Shown: positions 11,412 through 22,402, counted from the first letter of the stretch. The stretch is DNA of 64,000 nt from JAICNG01 sp035249985 (GCA_035249985.1 DATFFP010000068.1:1-64000); one strand, 5' to 3'. Translations and numbers: made by a program. Notes: generated by a model from the letters alone, not told the origin.

Positions 11412-13390
11412 TTCAGAGCGCCACCGACATGTTGACGCTGAGGCTACCCGACGGCTCGACCCGCGAGGTCGAGCACGGCGCCCTCCCTCGCGACGTCGTT
11501 GCCTCGATCGGGGCGGGCCTCCTTCGGGCCGCGATCGCCGTGGAGGTGAACGGCCAGGTTCAGGATCTCGTGACACCCATTCGCGAGAGCGGCTCGTTCA
11601 CGGTGCTGACCGAGCGTGACAGGCCGGCCCTCGACGTGCTCCGCCATTCGGCCGCGCACATTCTCGCGACCGCGGTGCGGCGGCTGCGTCCGGACGCGAA
11701 GATCGGGTTTGGTCCAGCCATCGAGGATGGGTTCTACTACGACTTCGAGGTGACGCGCCCGTTTACGCCCGACGATGTCGCGGTCTTCGAGGATGAGATG
11801 CGAAAGGTCGTCGCGGAGAAGCTGCCCTTCGTGCGCGAAGAGGTGGACAAGCCGGCGGCGCGCCGCCGGTTCACCGATGACCCGTTGAAGCTCGAGCGGC
11901 TGGACGAGCTCGGGTCGGACGAAGTGATCTCGGTGTACACCGACGGCCCGTTCGTCGATCTCTGTCGCGGCCCACACGTGCCCGACACGTCGTACGTGAA
12001 GCATTTCAAGCTGCTGTCGACGGCGGCGGCGTACTGGCGCGGCGACGAGAAGCGGCAGACGCTGCAGCGCATCTATGGCACCGCCTTCTTCAAGAAGGAC
12101 GAGCTCGAGACGCACCTCCATCGCATCGAAGAGGCGAAGCGGCGGGATCACCGCGTGATCGGCAAGCAGCTCGATCTCTTCTCGATTCAGGACATCGTCG
12201 GGCCCGGCCTCGTCTTCTGGCATCCGCGAGGCGCCAGGATCAAATGGCTGCTCTCGCGGGCCGTCGAGGACGACAACATCGCCAACGGCTACGAGCTCGT
12301 GTACACGCCGAACATCACGCGCGAGGAGCTGTTTCGCGTCTCCGGACATCTTCCGCTGTACGAATCGAATCAGTATCCGCCGATGGCGGCCGGCGCGGGC
12401 GAGTCGGAGGACGTGCGGTATCGCGTGAAGCCGATGAATTGCCCGATGCACGCGCTCGTCTACAAGTCGCAGCCGCGGAGCTACCGGGACTTGCCGCTTC
12501 GGTTGTCGGAGGTGGCGAACGTCTATCGCAACGAGAAATCCGGTGTGCTCCACGGTCTGCTGCGCGTGCGCGGCCTGTCGATGGACGACGCCCACATCTT
12601 CTGCACCCTGGACCAGGCGGAGGACGAGATCTTCCTCTGCCTCGATCAGGTGGAGCGGCTCATCCGACGGACGTTCGGCTTCGAGCTGGATTTCGAGGTC
12701 TCGACGAGACCCCCGGAAAAGCTCGGCGACGACGGGGCCTGGGATCGTGCCGAGGATACGCTCAAGCGCGCGCTCGAGCGCAAACAGATTCCTTACCGTA
12801 TCGATGCTGGTGGCGGCGCGTTCTACGGGCCCAAGATTGACGTGAAGTTCAGGGACGCGATCGGGCGGCTTTGGCAGGGCCCCACCATCCAGCTCGATTT
12901 CCAGCTCCCGGAGCGATTCGAGCTGGAGTACGCGGGCGCGGACAACAAGCCGCATCGACCGGTGATGATCCACCGTGCGATTTACGGAACGCTCGAGCGG
13001 TTCATCGGCGCGCTGATCGAGCATCTCGCCGGCGCGTTTCCCACCTGGCTGTCGCCGGAACAGGTCCGAGTCATCTCGATCACCGACACGCAGCGTGACG
13101 CCGCGGCCGACGCCGCTCGCCGGATGACGGAGGCAGGGATCCGCGCGCATCTCGATGACCGATCGGAGACGTTGAAGTACAAGATCGCCGAGGGGATGCG
13201 GCTCAAGGTTCCCTATCTCGCGGTGGTCGGGAAGCGCGAGGCGGAGCAGGGCACGATCGCGGTGAGCGTGCGCGGCGCGGGCGAGAAGCAGCATCCGGTG
13301 CCCGTGCCGGTGGACGAGTTCATCGCGCGTGTCCGTGACGAGATTGCCACTCGCGCGCTCGAGTTGCGAGCGGCCGCCCCGGCGTCGTGA
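11408..13390 (+). CDS. thrS: Threonyl-tRNA synthetase
   Basis: Class II synthetase of 660 residues with the full domain set: N-terminal TGS (LTLRLPDGSTREV), the editing/SAD domain with HSAAHILATAVRRL near residue 79, the catalytic core with CPMHALVYKSQPRSYRDLP (about 346-364) and RNEKSGVLHGLLRVRG (motif 2), and a C-terminal anticodon-binding domain. The start is GTG 11408, overlapping the upstream small gene, or ATG 11429; neither has a strong Shine-Dalgarno site. The gene is followed by about 60 bases and then the locus D inverted repeat. Confidence 0.97.
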   Translation: MIQSATDMLTLRLPDGSTREVEHGALPRDVVASIGAGLLRAAIAVEVNGQVQDLVTPIRESGSFTVLTERDRPALDVLRHSAAHILATAVRRLRPDAKIGFGPAIEDGFYYDFEVTRPFTPDDVAVFEDEMRKVVAEKLPFVREEVDKPAARRRFTDDPLKLERLDELGSDEVISVYTDGPFVDLCRGPHVPDTSYVKHFKLLSTAAAYWRGDEKRQTLQRIYGTAFFKKDELETHLHRIEEAKRRDHRVIGKQLDLFSIQDIVGPGLVFWHPRGARIKWLLSRAVEDDNIANGYELVYTPNITREELFRVSGHLPLYESNQYPPMAAGAGESEDVRYRVKPMNCPMHALVYKSQPRSYRDLPLRLSEVANVYRNEKSGVLHGLLRVRGLSMDDAHIFCTLDQAEDEIFLCLDQVERLIRRTFGFELDFEVSTRPPEKLGDDGAWDRAEDTLKRALERKQIPYRIDAGGGAFYGPKIDVKFRDAIGRLWQGPTIQLDFQLPERFELEYAGADNKPHRPVMIHRAIYGTLERFIGALIEHLAGAFPTWLSPEQVRVISITDTQRDAAADAARRMTEAGIRAHLDDRSETLKYKIAEGMRLKVPYLAVVGKREAEQGTIAVSVRGAGEKQHPVPVPVDEFIARVRDEIATRALELRAAAPAS

Positions 13391-13451
13391 GGATGTGGGT
13401 GCAAGTAGCGCCGGTCACTGCCAAGGCAAACCGCAACGGCTAAAGGCTCTA

Positions 13452-13555
13452 TTTTTTACCGCAGAGGACGCAGAGGGAGTACAGCTGCAAAAGCTTCTTC
13501 AAAGGCCTTCGCCGTTGCAGTCCTCCGCGCCCTCTGCGTCCTCTGCGGTAAAAAA
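13452..13555. repeat. Locus D: 26-bp perfect inverted repeat, 9-bp word CGCAGAGGA
   Basis: Arms 13452-13477 and 13530-13555 are perfect reverse complements over 26 bp. Each contains two copies of a CGCAGAGG(A/G) word capped by T6 at the left end and A6 at the right end. The T run is on the upstream side of the stem, so this is not a standard intrinsic terminator. The 52-base loop contains a weaker AGCTGCAA/TTGCAG pairing. It sits between thrS and the prolyl oligopeptidase gene; the rest of 13391-13635 shows only the ribosome-binding site of the next gene. Confidence 0.95.
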
Positions 13556-13635
13556 GATCTACGGCTATCTGCGGTTCATCGTTGTTTTGGCACGACAGCA
13601 AGAGCAGTGGAGTCTTTCACCTCGTTGGAGGTTTC

Positions 13636-15786
<2,151 letters not shown>

Positions 15787-15791
15787 GCTAC

Positions 15792-15926
15792 GAACGGCAA
15801 AGATGACAGAATTCAGAATACAGAATTCAGAATTCAGCAATTACCACGGGGAGCCACGAACTGGCTCCCCGTCGGTTTTTCTGAATTCTGAATTCTGTAT
15901 TCTGAATTCTGTCATCTTTGCCGTTC
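15792..15926. repeat. Locus E: 46-bp perfect inverted repeat, 7-bp word CAGAATT
   Basis: Arms 15792-15837 and 15881-15926 are perfect reverse complements over 46 bp. The inner part of each arm is four tandem CAGAAT(T/A) words; the outer part is a non-repetitive flank (GAACGGCAAAGATGA) that is closely matched at locus I. The 43-base loop contains an intrinsic terminator (15846-15880). The element begins five bases after the oligopeptidase stop. The low-GC, EcoRI-like GAATTC content contrasts sharply with its surroundings. Confidence 0.97.
15846..15880 (+). terminator. Intrinsic terminator nested in the locus E loop
   Basis: A perfect 10-bp GC-rich stem (ACGGGGAGCC 15846-15855, GGCTCCCCGT 15863-15872) with a 7-base loop is followed by CGG and T5. 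It would end transcription from the prolyl oligopeptidase gene. It lies wholly between the two 46-bp arms, so RNA polymerase transcribes the left arm before terminating. Confidence 0.85.
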
Positions 15927-15973
15927 CCATGCCGTTCCCAACCCGCGAGAATCCGCATAGCTTTCTTTCTCAA

Positions 15974-17185
15974 ATGGCGGATCCCTCTCGAACCCCTGTC
16001 ATCGTCTCAGCGGCCCGAACCCCGATCGGCCGCTACCTCGGCGCACTCGCGTCGGTGAGCGCTCCCGACCTCGGCGCCACCGCGATTCGCGAAGCCATCC
16101 AGCGCGCTCGCATCGGCCCTGAGGATGTGCAGGAAGTGATCATGGGGAACGTCGTGCAGGGTGGTGTCGGGCAGGCACCAGCGCGGCAGGCGGCGATTGG
16201 CAGCGGACTTCCGGCCACTGTCTCCGCGGTCACGATCAACAAAGTGTGCGGTTCCGGGCTCAAGGCGGTGATGCTTGCCGCGCAGGCGATCAAAGCCGGG
16301 GATGCGCAGGTGATCGTGGCTGGAGGGCAGGAGTCCATGTCCAACGCGCCCCATTACCTCTATGGACTGCGCTCGGGGGTGAAGTTCGGCGATCAAACCC
16401 TCGTCGACGGCGTCATCCGCGACGGGCTCTGGTGCTCGTTCTGCGACGTGCACATGGGCGGGCACGCCGAGTATACGGCAAAGAAAGCGAACGTCTCGCG
16501 GCAGATGCAGGATGAGTTCGCGGTGCAGTCCCACCGGAAGGCGGTGGCGGCGATCGACGCGGGGAAATTCCGCGAGGAGATCGTCGCGGTGCAGATTCCG
16601 GGCAAAAAAGGGCCGACCATCGTCGACACCGATGAAGGTCCGCGGCGTGATACCAGTCTGGACACGCTGGGCAAGCTGCGGCCGGCTTTCGCGAGCAACG
16701 GCGCGCGCTCAGATGACCTCACGGTGACCGCGGGGAATGCATCGCCGATGAACGATGGGGCATCAGCGCTGGTGGTGACGTCGGAAGAATATGCCCGCGC
16801 GCACGGCCTCACGATCATGGCGCGTATCAATGCGTATGCGACGGGCGCGGTGGAGCCGCAGGACCTCTTCTTCGCTCCTATCGAGGCAGTGAAGCGCCTC
16901 ATGAAACGCTCCGGGACGAAGATCGGCGATTACGATCTCATCGAGGCCAACGAGGCGTTCGCGGTTCAGGCGATCGCGGATGGCACGGCGCTGGGATGGG
17001 AATGGGACCGGGTGAACGTGCATGGCGGCGCGATCGCGCTCGGACATCCGATTGGAGCAAGCGGCGCGCGCGTGTTGACGACGCTGTTGTACGCCATGCG
17101 TGATCGAGACGAGGAAACCGGGCTCGCGACGCTCTGCCTCGGTGGTGGAGACGCGGTCGCCCTCAGCGTGGAGCGCATGAGCTAA
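15974..17185 (+). CDS. Acetyl-CoA C-acyltransferase (thiolase)
   Basis: A 403-residue thiolase that condenses or cleaves acyl-CoA. The nucleophilic Cys92 lies in NKVCGSGLKAVM; the second motif GGAIALGHPIGASG contains the catalytic His; the C-terminal CLGGGDAVAL carries the second active-site Cys. ATG 15974 is the conserved start; an in-frame extension would run into the repeat and is not credible. It heads a run with bioY, a CPBP protease, a 3-hydroxyacyl-CoA dehydrogenase and an acyl-CoA dehydrogenase, so it likely works in short-chain fatty acid or acetoacetyl-CoA metabolism. AtoB/PhaA and FadA-type roles cannot be separated from sequence alone. Confidence 0.92.
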   Translation: MADPSRTPVIVSAARTPIGRYLGALASVSAPDLGATAIREAIQRARIGPEDVQEVIMGNVVQGGVGQAPARQAAIGSGLPATVSAVTINKVCGSGLKAVMLAAQAIKAGDAQVIVAGGQESMSNAPHYLYGLRSGVKFGDQTLVDGVIRDGLWCSFCDVHMGGHAEYTAKKANVSRQMQDEFAVQSHRKAVAAIDAGKFREEIVAVQIPGKKGPTIVDTDEGPRRDTSLDTLGKLRPAFASNGARSDDLTVTAGNASPMNDGASALVVTSEEYARAHGLTIMARINAYATGAVEPQDLFFAPIEAVKRLMKRSGTKIGDYDLIEANEAFAVQAIADGTALGWEWDRVNVHGGAIALGHPIGASGARVLTTLLYAMRDRDEETGLATLCLGGGDAVALSVERMS

Positions 17186-17733
17186 TGGGCATGAGCACGA
17201 CGGTCCTGGTGCGCGACGCGCGCACGACGGCGCTTGGCGTGGCGGGATTCGCGGTCGCGTTGGCGGCGGCGTCGCAGGTGGCCATCCCGATCCCGGGCAC
17301 GCCAGTGCCGATGACCTTGCAGCCCCTCGTGGTCGTGCTCGCCGGGTTGTGGTTGGGCCCGATGGCTGGCGCAACCAGCATGGCGCTCTATCTCGTGGCG
17401 GGCATGGTGGGGCTTCCGGTGTTCGCGCCGATGGGAGCGCCCGGTTTCGCTCGGCTTCTTGGTCCAACGGGCGGGTATCTCTGGGCATATCCGGTTGCGG
17501 CCTTCGTCGCTGGGCTCGTGGTCACGAAGCGCCGCGACTTTGCCGTTCGAGTCCTCGCGGCCGCGGCGGGAATCGCGGTGATTCATCTCGGCGGATTTCT
17601 TCAGCTGCTTGTGCTAACCGGAAGCGCCGAACGTGCGCTTGCGTTGGGAGCAGCGCCGTTCGTCCCGCTCGATCTCCTGAAAGTGCTGACCGCCGCCGCG
17701 CTCTCTTCGAAGACACCGCGCGCGACCGCTTGA
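17185..17733 (+). CDS. bioY: Biotin transporter S component BioY
   Basis: An 182-residue integral membrane protein with about five or six hydrophobic helices, the substrate-binding S component of an ECF-type biotin uptake system. Family signatures are visible: IPIPGTPVPMTLQPL near residues 35-49, LYLVAGMVGLPVFA near 70, and GPTGGYLWAYPVAA near 95. The start overlaps the thiolase stop (TAATG). No EcfA/EcfT partners are nearby; solitary BioY is common. Coupling to acyl-CoA genes fits the need for biotin in acyl-CoA carboxylases, but that link is inferred. Confidence 0.92.
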   Translation: MGMSTTVLVRDARTTALGVAGFAVALAAASQVAIPIPGTPVPMTLQPLVVVLAGLWLGPMAGATSMALYLVAGMVGLPVFAPMGAPGFARLLGPTGGYLWAYPVAAFVAGLVVTKRRDFAVRVLAAAAGIAVIHLGGFLQLLVLTGSAERALALGAAPFVPLDLLKVLTAAALSSKTPRATA

Positions 17734-18620
17734 CGGCGCGCGCGGTGCTGCGTTCGGCGGATGGCAGGCTCCGCGCGCCGTGGCGTCTGCTCATCTTCGG
17801 GCTCGTCGCGGTTGTGCTCGCCCTGCTCGCCTTTGGCCTCGTCGGTCTCATCATCCCCGCCGCGGAGCGAGCCGAAGTTCTTCCTCCCTCCGACATCGTC
17901 GGGCCGGACGTGATTCTCACGTATTGGGCGACAGTGTTGGCGCTGCTCGGCGCGCATGCATTCGTCCTGCGCTTCGTGGAGCACCGCGGCTGGGATTTCG
18001 TGTGGCTCGATCGGCGCGCCGCTCGCCCGGGCGCATTGGCCGGCGGCTTTCTGATTGGAGCGCTCGCCATCGGAGTGCCCTCGCTCATCCTTCTCGGCGT
18101 GGGATGGCTCGATGTGTCCGATGCACCTGGGCCGTGGTACACCGGCGCCGTGGCGACGACGATGATGCTTCTCCCCGCCGCGATGGCGGAGGAGCTCATG
18201 ATACGCGGATACCCGCTCGCCGTGTTGCGCGAAACGTTAGGCTGGCGAGGCGCGATCGTTCTCACGAGCGTCGTCTTTGGCGTGCTGCACGTGTTCAACC
18301 CCAACGTCGCCGTGACCGCGATCGTGTTGGTGACGATCGCCGGCCTGTTCCTCGGCGCCCTGGTGTATCAGATGCGAAGCCTGTGGGCCGCCACGGCCGC
18401 GCACTTCGCCTGGAACCTCACGCTGGCGGTTTTCCTCCACACGGCGCTCAGCGGACAGGAGGTCCCGGTGGGAGATTATCGCGTCATCGATGCCGGCCCT
18501 GACTGGGCCACTGGCGGCGCGTGGGGCCCGGAAGGGGGCGCCGGAGCCATCGCTGGAATGCTCGTCGCGGCGGCGCTCCTGATTCGCCGGCGCCGGCGCG
18601 GCGAAGGAGACGCTGCATGA
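17730..18620 (+). CDS. CPBP-family intramembrane metalloprotease
   Basis: A membrane protein of about 296 residues with roughly eight hydrophobic segments. It has the CPBP (CAAX protease/bacteriocin-processing) motifs: EE-x3-R in AEELMIRG (about residue 152), FGVLHVFNP (about 185) and HFAWNLT (about 225). TTG 17730 overlaps the bioY stop and is proposed as the start; GTG 17745 is the alternative. The last 50 residues have a Gly/Ala-rich segment, one more hydrophobic helix and a basic RRRRRG tail. Substrates are unknown. Confidence 0.85.
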   Translation: MTARAVLRSADGRLRAPWRLLIFGLVAVVLALLAFGLVGLIIPAAERAEVLPPSDIVGPDVILTYWATVLALLGAHAFVLRFVEHRGWDFVWLDRRAARPGALAGGFLIGALAIGVPSLILLGVGWLDVSDAPGPWYTGAVATTMMLLPAAMAEELMIRGYPLAVLRETLGWRGAIVLTSVVFGVLHVFNPNVAVTAIVLVTIAGLFLGALVYQMRSLWAATAAHFAWNLTLAVFLHTALSGQEVPVGDYRVIDAGPDWATGGAWGPEGGAGAIAGMLVAAALLIRRRRRGEGDAA

Positions 18621-19462
18621 AAGAGCACGTCGTCGTGGTCGGCGCAGGGCAAATGGGAAACGGAATCGCGCACGTGTTCGCACACGCGGGCTTTCCCGTC
18701 ACGATGGTCGATGTGTCGAGCGAGGCGCTCGCGCGAGCGCGCGCAACGATCGAAAAAAACCTGGCGCGTCAGGTGGAGAAGGGAACCATCGATGCCGCCG
18801 CGCGCGAGGCCGCGCTCGATCGCCTCAGCGTGAGTACCGATCTCGGCGCGGCGAGCCAGTGCGCGCTGGTCATCGAGGCCGCGAGCGAGAACCCCGACCT
18901 CAAGTTCAAGCTTTTCGCGGAGCTCGACGGCATCGCACCGACTGATGCGATCCTCGCGACGAACACGAGCTCGATCTCGATCACGCAGATTGCCGGGCGA
19001 ACGCGGCGACCCGACCGGGTGATCGGGATGCACTTCATGAACCCTGTGCCGGTGATGGTCCTGGTCGAGGTGATCCGGGGTCTCGCGACGAGTGATGCGA
19101 CGACGCAGCACGTGATGTCATACGCGAAGGCGGTCGGGAAGCGAGCCGTCGAGGTGAACGACGCGCCGGGCTTCGTCTCGAATCGCGTCCTCATGCCGAT
19201 GATCAACGAGGCTGCCTACTGCGTCATGGAAGGCGTCGCGACTCCCGACGCTGTCGACGCTGTGATGAAGCTCGGGATGAACCATCCCATGGGACCGCTC
19301 GCGCTGGCCGATCTGATCGGACTCGACACCTGCGTCGCCATTCTCGACGTCTTGCAGGACGGCCTCGGTGATCCCAAGTACAGGGCCTGTCCGCTTCTGA
19401 AGAAATATGTTGCCGCCGGATGGCTCGGTCGGAAGTCGGGACGCGGTTTTTACACCTACTGA
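18617..19462 (+). CDS. 3-hydroxybutyryl-CoA dehydrogenase
   Basis: A 281-residue NAD-dependent 3-hydroxyacyl-CoA dehydrogenase. The nucleotide-binding motif VVGAGQMGNGIAHV is at 6-19, and the catalytic segment GMHFMNPVPVM is near residue 137. The C-terminal helical domain (FVSNRVLMPMINEA ... HPMGPLALADLIGLD) matches the single-domain Hbd/PaaH type rather than the fused FadB type. ATG 18617 overlaps the stop of the CPBP gene. It works with the neighbouring thiolase and acyl-CoA dehydrogenase on C4 or short-chain acyl-CoAs. Confidence 0.93.
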   Translation: MKEHVVVVGAGQMGNGIAHVFAHAGFPVTMVDVSSEALARARATIEKNLARQVEKGTIDAAAREAALDRLSVSTDLGAASQCALVIEAASENPDLKFKLFAELDGIAPTDAILATNTSSISITQIAGRTRRPDRVIGMHFMNPVPVMVLVEVIRGLATSDATTQHVMSYAKAVGKRAVEVNDAPGFVSNRVLMPMINEAAYCVMEGVATPDAVDAVMKLGMNHPMGPLALADLIGLDTCVAILDVLQDGLGDPKYRACPLLKKYVAAGWLGRKSGRGFYTY

Positions 19463-19471
19463 GCCACCGCG

Positions 19472-20632
19472 ATGTCATGGGCGCTCGTCCCACTCACTGA
19501 CCAGCAGAAGGAGATTCAGCAGCTCGCGCGCGAGTTCGCGCGTAGCGAGATCGCCCCGCACGCCGACCGATGGGATCGCGATGCGGCCATGGATCCAGCG
19601 ATCATCACCAAGCTCGCCCAGCTCGGGTTTCTCGGCATGATGGTGCCCGAGCAGTACGAGGGGCTCGGGCTCGACACAGTGACGTATCTGGTGGCGCTCG
19701 AAGAGATCGCGGCGGTCGATGCGTCGGTCGCCGTCGCGATGAGTGTTCACAATTCGCTCCCGACGCAGATGATTCTGCGCTACGGCTCGGAAACACAACG
19801 CCAGCGCTATCTACCGGCAATGGCGCGCGGCGAGTGGCTTGGCGCGTTTGCCCTGTCGGAACCGGAAGCCGGGTCCGATGCGGCGGCGATGACGACGCAG
19901 GCCGTCCGCGATGGAGACGGCTGGATTCTCGACGGCACGAAGGCGTGGGTCACCAGCGGCAATCAGGCGGGTGTCATCCTCGCCATGGCCCGCACCGACC
20001 GACCGGGGGAGCGTCGAGGCGCTCGCGGCATCAGCGCATTCATCATCACGCCCGAGCTCGAGGGGTTCCGCGTCGGCAAGAAGGAGAACAAGCTCGGGCT
20101 GCGCGCCTCACCGACGGTGCAGCTCAGCTTCGATCGAATGCGCGTTTCGGCGGACCAGCTCCTCGGGCAAGAGGGCAAAGGATTCGTCTACGCGATGCAG
20201 TCGCTCGACAACGGACGCCTCGGCGTCGCGGCGCAGGCGGTCGGCATCGCACGCGCGGCCCTGGAGTATTCGGTGCGCTACGCCGCCGAGCGTCGTCAGT
20301 TCGGACATCCCATCAAGGAGTTCGAGGCAATCCAGTTCAAGCTGGCCAACATGGCCACGCGAATCACCGCGGCCCGAGCGTTGCTCTACTCGGCGGCGTC
20401 CGCGAAGGACCGTGGCGAGCCGATCACCCAGTTCAGCTCGATGAGCAAGCTGTTCGCGAGCGAAACCGCGATGTGGGTGACGACGGAAGCGATCCAGATC
20501 TTCGGCGGGTACGGCTACATGAAGGAATACCCAGTGGAGCGGCTCTTCCGCGACGCAAAGGTGACCGAGATCTATGAGGGGACCTCCGAGATACAGAGGA
20601 TCGTCATTGCGAGACAGTTGTATGCCAAATGA
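19472..20632 (+). CDS. Short-chain (butyryl-type) acyl-CoA dehydrogenase
   Basis: A 386-residue FAD-dependent acyl-CoA dehydrogenase. It carries LSEPEAGSDAAAM near residue 128 (FAD/substrate loop), W-x-TSG in WVTSGNQAG, and the C-terminal catalytic Glu in YEGTSEIQRIVIAR. The full N-terminal, beta and C-terminal domains are present at normal length. It lies nine bases after the 3-hydroxyacyl-CoA dehydrogenase gene. The stop codon overlaps the left arm of locus F. No etfAB genes are in the window. Confidence 0.94.
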   Translation: MSWALVPLTDQQKEIQQLAREFARSEIAPHADRWDRDAAMDPAIITKLAQLGFLGMMVPEQYEGLGLDTVTYLVALEEIAAVDASVAVAMSVHNSLPTQMILRYGSETQRQRYLPAMARGEWLGAFALSEPEAGSDAAAMTTQAVRDGDGWILDGTKAWVTSGNQAGVILAMARTDRPGERRGARGISAFIITPELEGFRVGKKENKLGLRASPTVQLSFDRMRVSADQLLGQEGKGFVYAMQSLDNGRLGVAAQAVGIARAALEYSVRYAAERRQFGHPIKEFEAIQFKLANMATRITAARALLYSAASAKDRGEPITQFSSMSKLFASETAMWVTTEAIQIFGGYGYMKEYPVERLFRDAKVTEIYEGTSEIQRIVIARQLYAK

Positions 20633-20716
20633 CTGCGTAGTGCGTATTGCGTGCTGCGTACTACCAGCCCTCAGCTGCCGTTCATGTACGCAGTACGCAG
20701 TACGCAGCACGCAGTC
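20631..20716. repeat. Locus F: gene-end inverted repeat, 7-bp word CTGCGTA
   Basis: Arms 20631-20661 and 20686-20716 pair at 27 of 31 positions, and each is four tandem variants of the 7-bp word CTGCGTA (TACGCAG on the other strand). The left arm overlaps the TGA of the acyl-CoA dehydrogenase gene. The element fills most of the gap to leucine dehydrogenase. Confidence 0.92.
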
Positions 20717-20737
20717 GTCACTTAACTATCCCCCGAC

Positions 20738-21808
20738 GTGAAACTGTTCGACACCATCGCCTCCATGGGGCACGAGCAGGTCGTGCTCTGCCATGATGAT
20801 TCCGCCGGCTATCGCGGCGTCATCGCCATTCATAGCACGACACTCGGCCCCGCACTCGGCGGCACCCGCTTCTGGAAGTACGCGAGTGATGAGGAGGCCG
20901 TCGTCGACGCGCTTCGACTGTCGCGCGGAATGACCTACAAGAACGCCGTTGCGGGCCTCAACCTCGGTGGCGGCAAGGCGGTCATCATCGGCGACAACAA
21001 GACCCTCGGCCGGGAGATGCTTTTTCGAGCGCACGGGCGATTCGTCGAGAGTCTGGGTGGCCGGTATGTCACGGCGGAGGATGTCGGCACCAGCACCGCC
21101 GACATGGATTTCGTCCACATGGAGACGGACTACGTTACCGGGCTCACCGACCGATCCGGGGATCCCTCACCGGTCACCGCCCGGGGCGTCTTTCGCGCCA
21201 TCCAGGCGTCGGCGAAATGGCGCTGGGACGATGACGACCTCACCGACCGCACCGTAGCGGTTCAGGGATGCGGGCACGTCGGCTACTATCTGGCGCAGGA
21301 GCTTCACACCGCGGGCGCGAGGCTCATCGTCACCGACATTGACGCGGAGCGTGTAAAGCGGGTCGTCACCGACTTCGGCGCGCGCGCCGTGAAACCCGAT
21401 GACATCTATTGCGTCGAAGGCGACATTTTTGCGCCCTGCGCGCTCGGTGGCATCATCAACGACAAGACGATCCCCCAGCTTCGCGTGGAAATCGTCGCTG
21501 GCGCCGCCAACAACCAGCTGCTCGAAGACCGGCACGGGGACGCGCTCGAGGCGCGCGAAATCCTCTACGCCCCCGATTACGTCGCGAACGCCGGTGGCGT
21601 CATCAACGTCTACAGCGAGATCGCCGGATGGGACTCGGCCCGCTCGCTGCGCAAGGCCGACGAGATCTACGAGACCGTGCTCTCGGTCTTCGAGATCGCG
21701 AAGCAGGATTCGATACCGTCGTACCATGCGGCGGACCGACTCGCCGAGCGGCGAGTGCAGGCGGTGGGATCGCTCGTGAAAACGTGGCCGCAATGGCCGA
21801 ACAAATAG
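20738..21808 (+). CDS. Leucine/valine-type amino acid dehydrogenase
   Basis: A 356-residue Glu/Leu/Phe/Val dehydrogenase that reversibly deaminates branched-chain amino acids with NAD. The substrate segment GGTRFWKY is near residue 41; the catalytic Lys lies in GLNLGGGKAVIIG near residue 79; the dinucleotide fold has GCGHVGYYLAQEL near residue 181; and GAANNQL is near 257. The start is GTG 20738 preceded by CCCCGACG, with a weak ribosome site. It could supply branched-chain 2-oxo acids to acyl-CoA pathways next door, which is an inference. Its TAG stop is part of locus G. Confidence 0.9.
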   Translation: MKLFDTIASMGHEQVVLCHDDSAGYRGVIAIHSTTLGPALGGTRFWKYASDEEAVVDALRLSRGMTYKNAVAGLNLGGGKAVIIGDNKTLGREMLFRAHGRFVESLGGRYVTAEDVGTSTADMDFVHMETDYVTGLTDRSGDPSPVTARGVFRAIQASAKWRWDDDDLTDRTVAVQGCGHVGYYLAQELHTAGARLIVTDIDAERVKRVVTDFGARAVKPDDIYCVEGDIFAPCALGGIINDKTIPQLRVEIVAGAANNQLLEDRHGDALEAREILYAPDYVANAGGVINVYSEIAGWDSARSLRKADEIYETVLSVFEIAKQDSIPSYHAADRLAERRVQAVGSLVKTWPQWPNK

Positions 21809-21936
21809 GAGCTGGTGATCAGGGATCAGGGATCAGGGGGTGTGCGAGGGAATGGGTTGCAGGAGAGAACGGCCGGGCATCTCCCACTCCCTTCACCCTG
21901 ACACCCCCTGATCCCTGACCCCTGACCACCAGCTCC
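21808..21936. repeat. Locus G: 36-bp inverted repeat, 7-bp word ATCAGGG
   Basis: Arms 21808-21843 and 21901-21936 pair at 34 of 36 positions. Each arm is GGAGCTGGTG(A/G)TCAGG followed by ATCAGGG words and GGGGTGT. The left arm begins on the last base of the leucine dehydrogenase stop codon; the right arm ends just before the AAGGAG ribosome site of rpiB. The 57-base loop contains a weaker AGGGAATGGG/CCCACTCCCT pairing. The inner words are nearly the same as at locus C. Confidence 0.95.
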
Positions 21937-21949
21937 CAAGGAGAATATC

Positions 21950-22402
21950 GTGGCAACAAAGAGAATCCCTATCGCCAGCGACCACGCCGGCTTCGAGATG
22001 AAGCAGCGCCTCATCCCGGTGCTGCGCTCACTCGGCTACGAGGTCGAGGATCTCGGTACCGATACCGCTGCGGCCACCGACTATCCCGATTACGCGCATC
22101 CACTGGCGCAACGCGTCTCGCGCGGGGAGGCGGAACGCGGCATTCTTCTCTGTGGGACTGGGCTCGGCATGTCGTACGTCGCCAACCGGTATCCGAACGT
22201 GCGGGCGCCCGTGGTCTGGTCGCCGGAAATCGCCGAGCTCTCGCGGAAGCATAACGACGCGAACGTCCTGGTGCTTCCGGCGCGGTTCCTCACCGAGGAT
22301 CAGGCGGTGGACATCGTCAAGCGGTTTCTCGACACGTCCTTCGACGGAGGACGGCACGCGCGGCGCGTCGACAAGATCGAGGTACACGGAGAGGCCCGAT
22401 GA
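21950..22402 (+). CDS. rpiB: Ribose-5-phosphate isomerase B
   Basis: A 150-residue RpiB/LacAB-family isomerase interconverting ribose-5-P and ribulose-5-P. Signatures are ASDHAGFEMKQ (about 9-19), the catalytic Cys in LLCGTGLGMSYVANR (about 66-80) and the phosphate-binding RKHNDANVL segment near 103. GTG 21950 has AAGGAG eight bases upstream. The stop overlaps glyA (ATGA). Confidence 0.95.
   Translation: MATKRIPIASDHAGFEMKQRLIPVLRSLGYEVEDLGTDTAAATDYPDYAHPLAQRVSRGEAERGILLCGTGLGMSYVANRYPNVRAPVVWSPEIAELSRKHNDANVLVLPARFLTEDQAVDIVKRFLDTSFDGGRHARRVDKIEVHGEAR

Noticed and set aside
15803..15973. N-terminal extension of the thiolase through the locus E right arm
   Set aside because: The extension is encoded by the repeat and terminator, and the conserved thiolase start fits ATG 15974.
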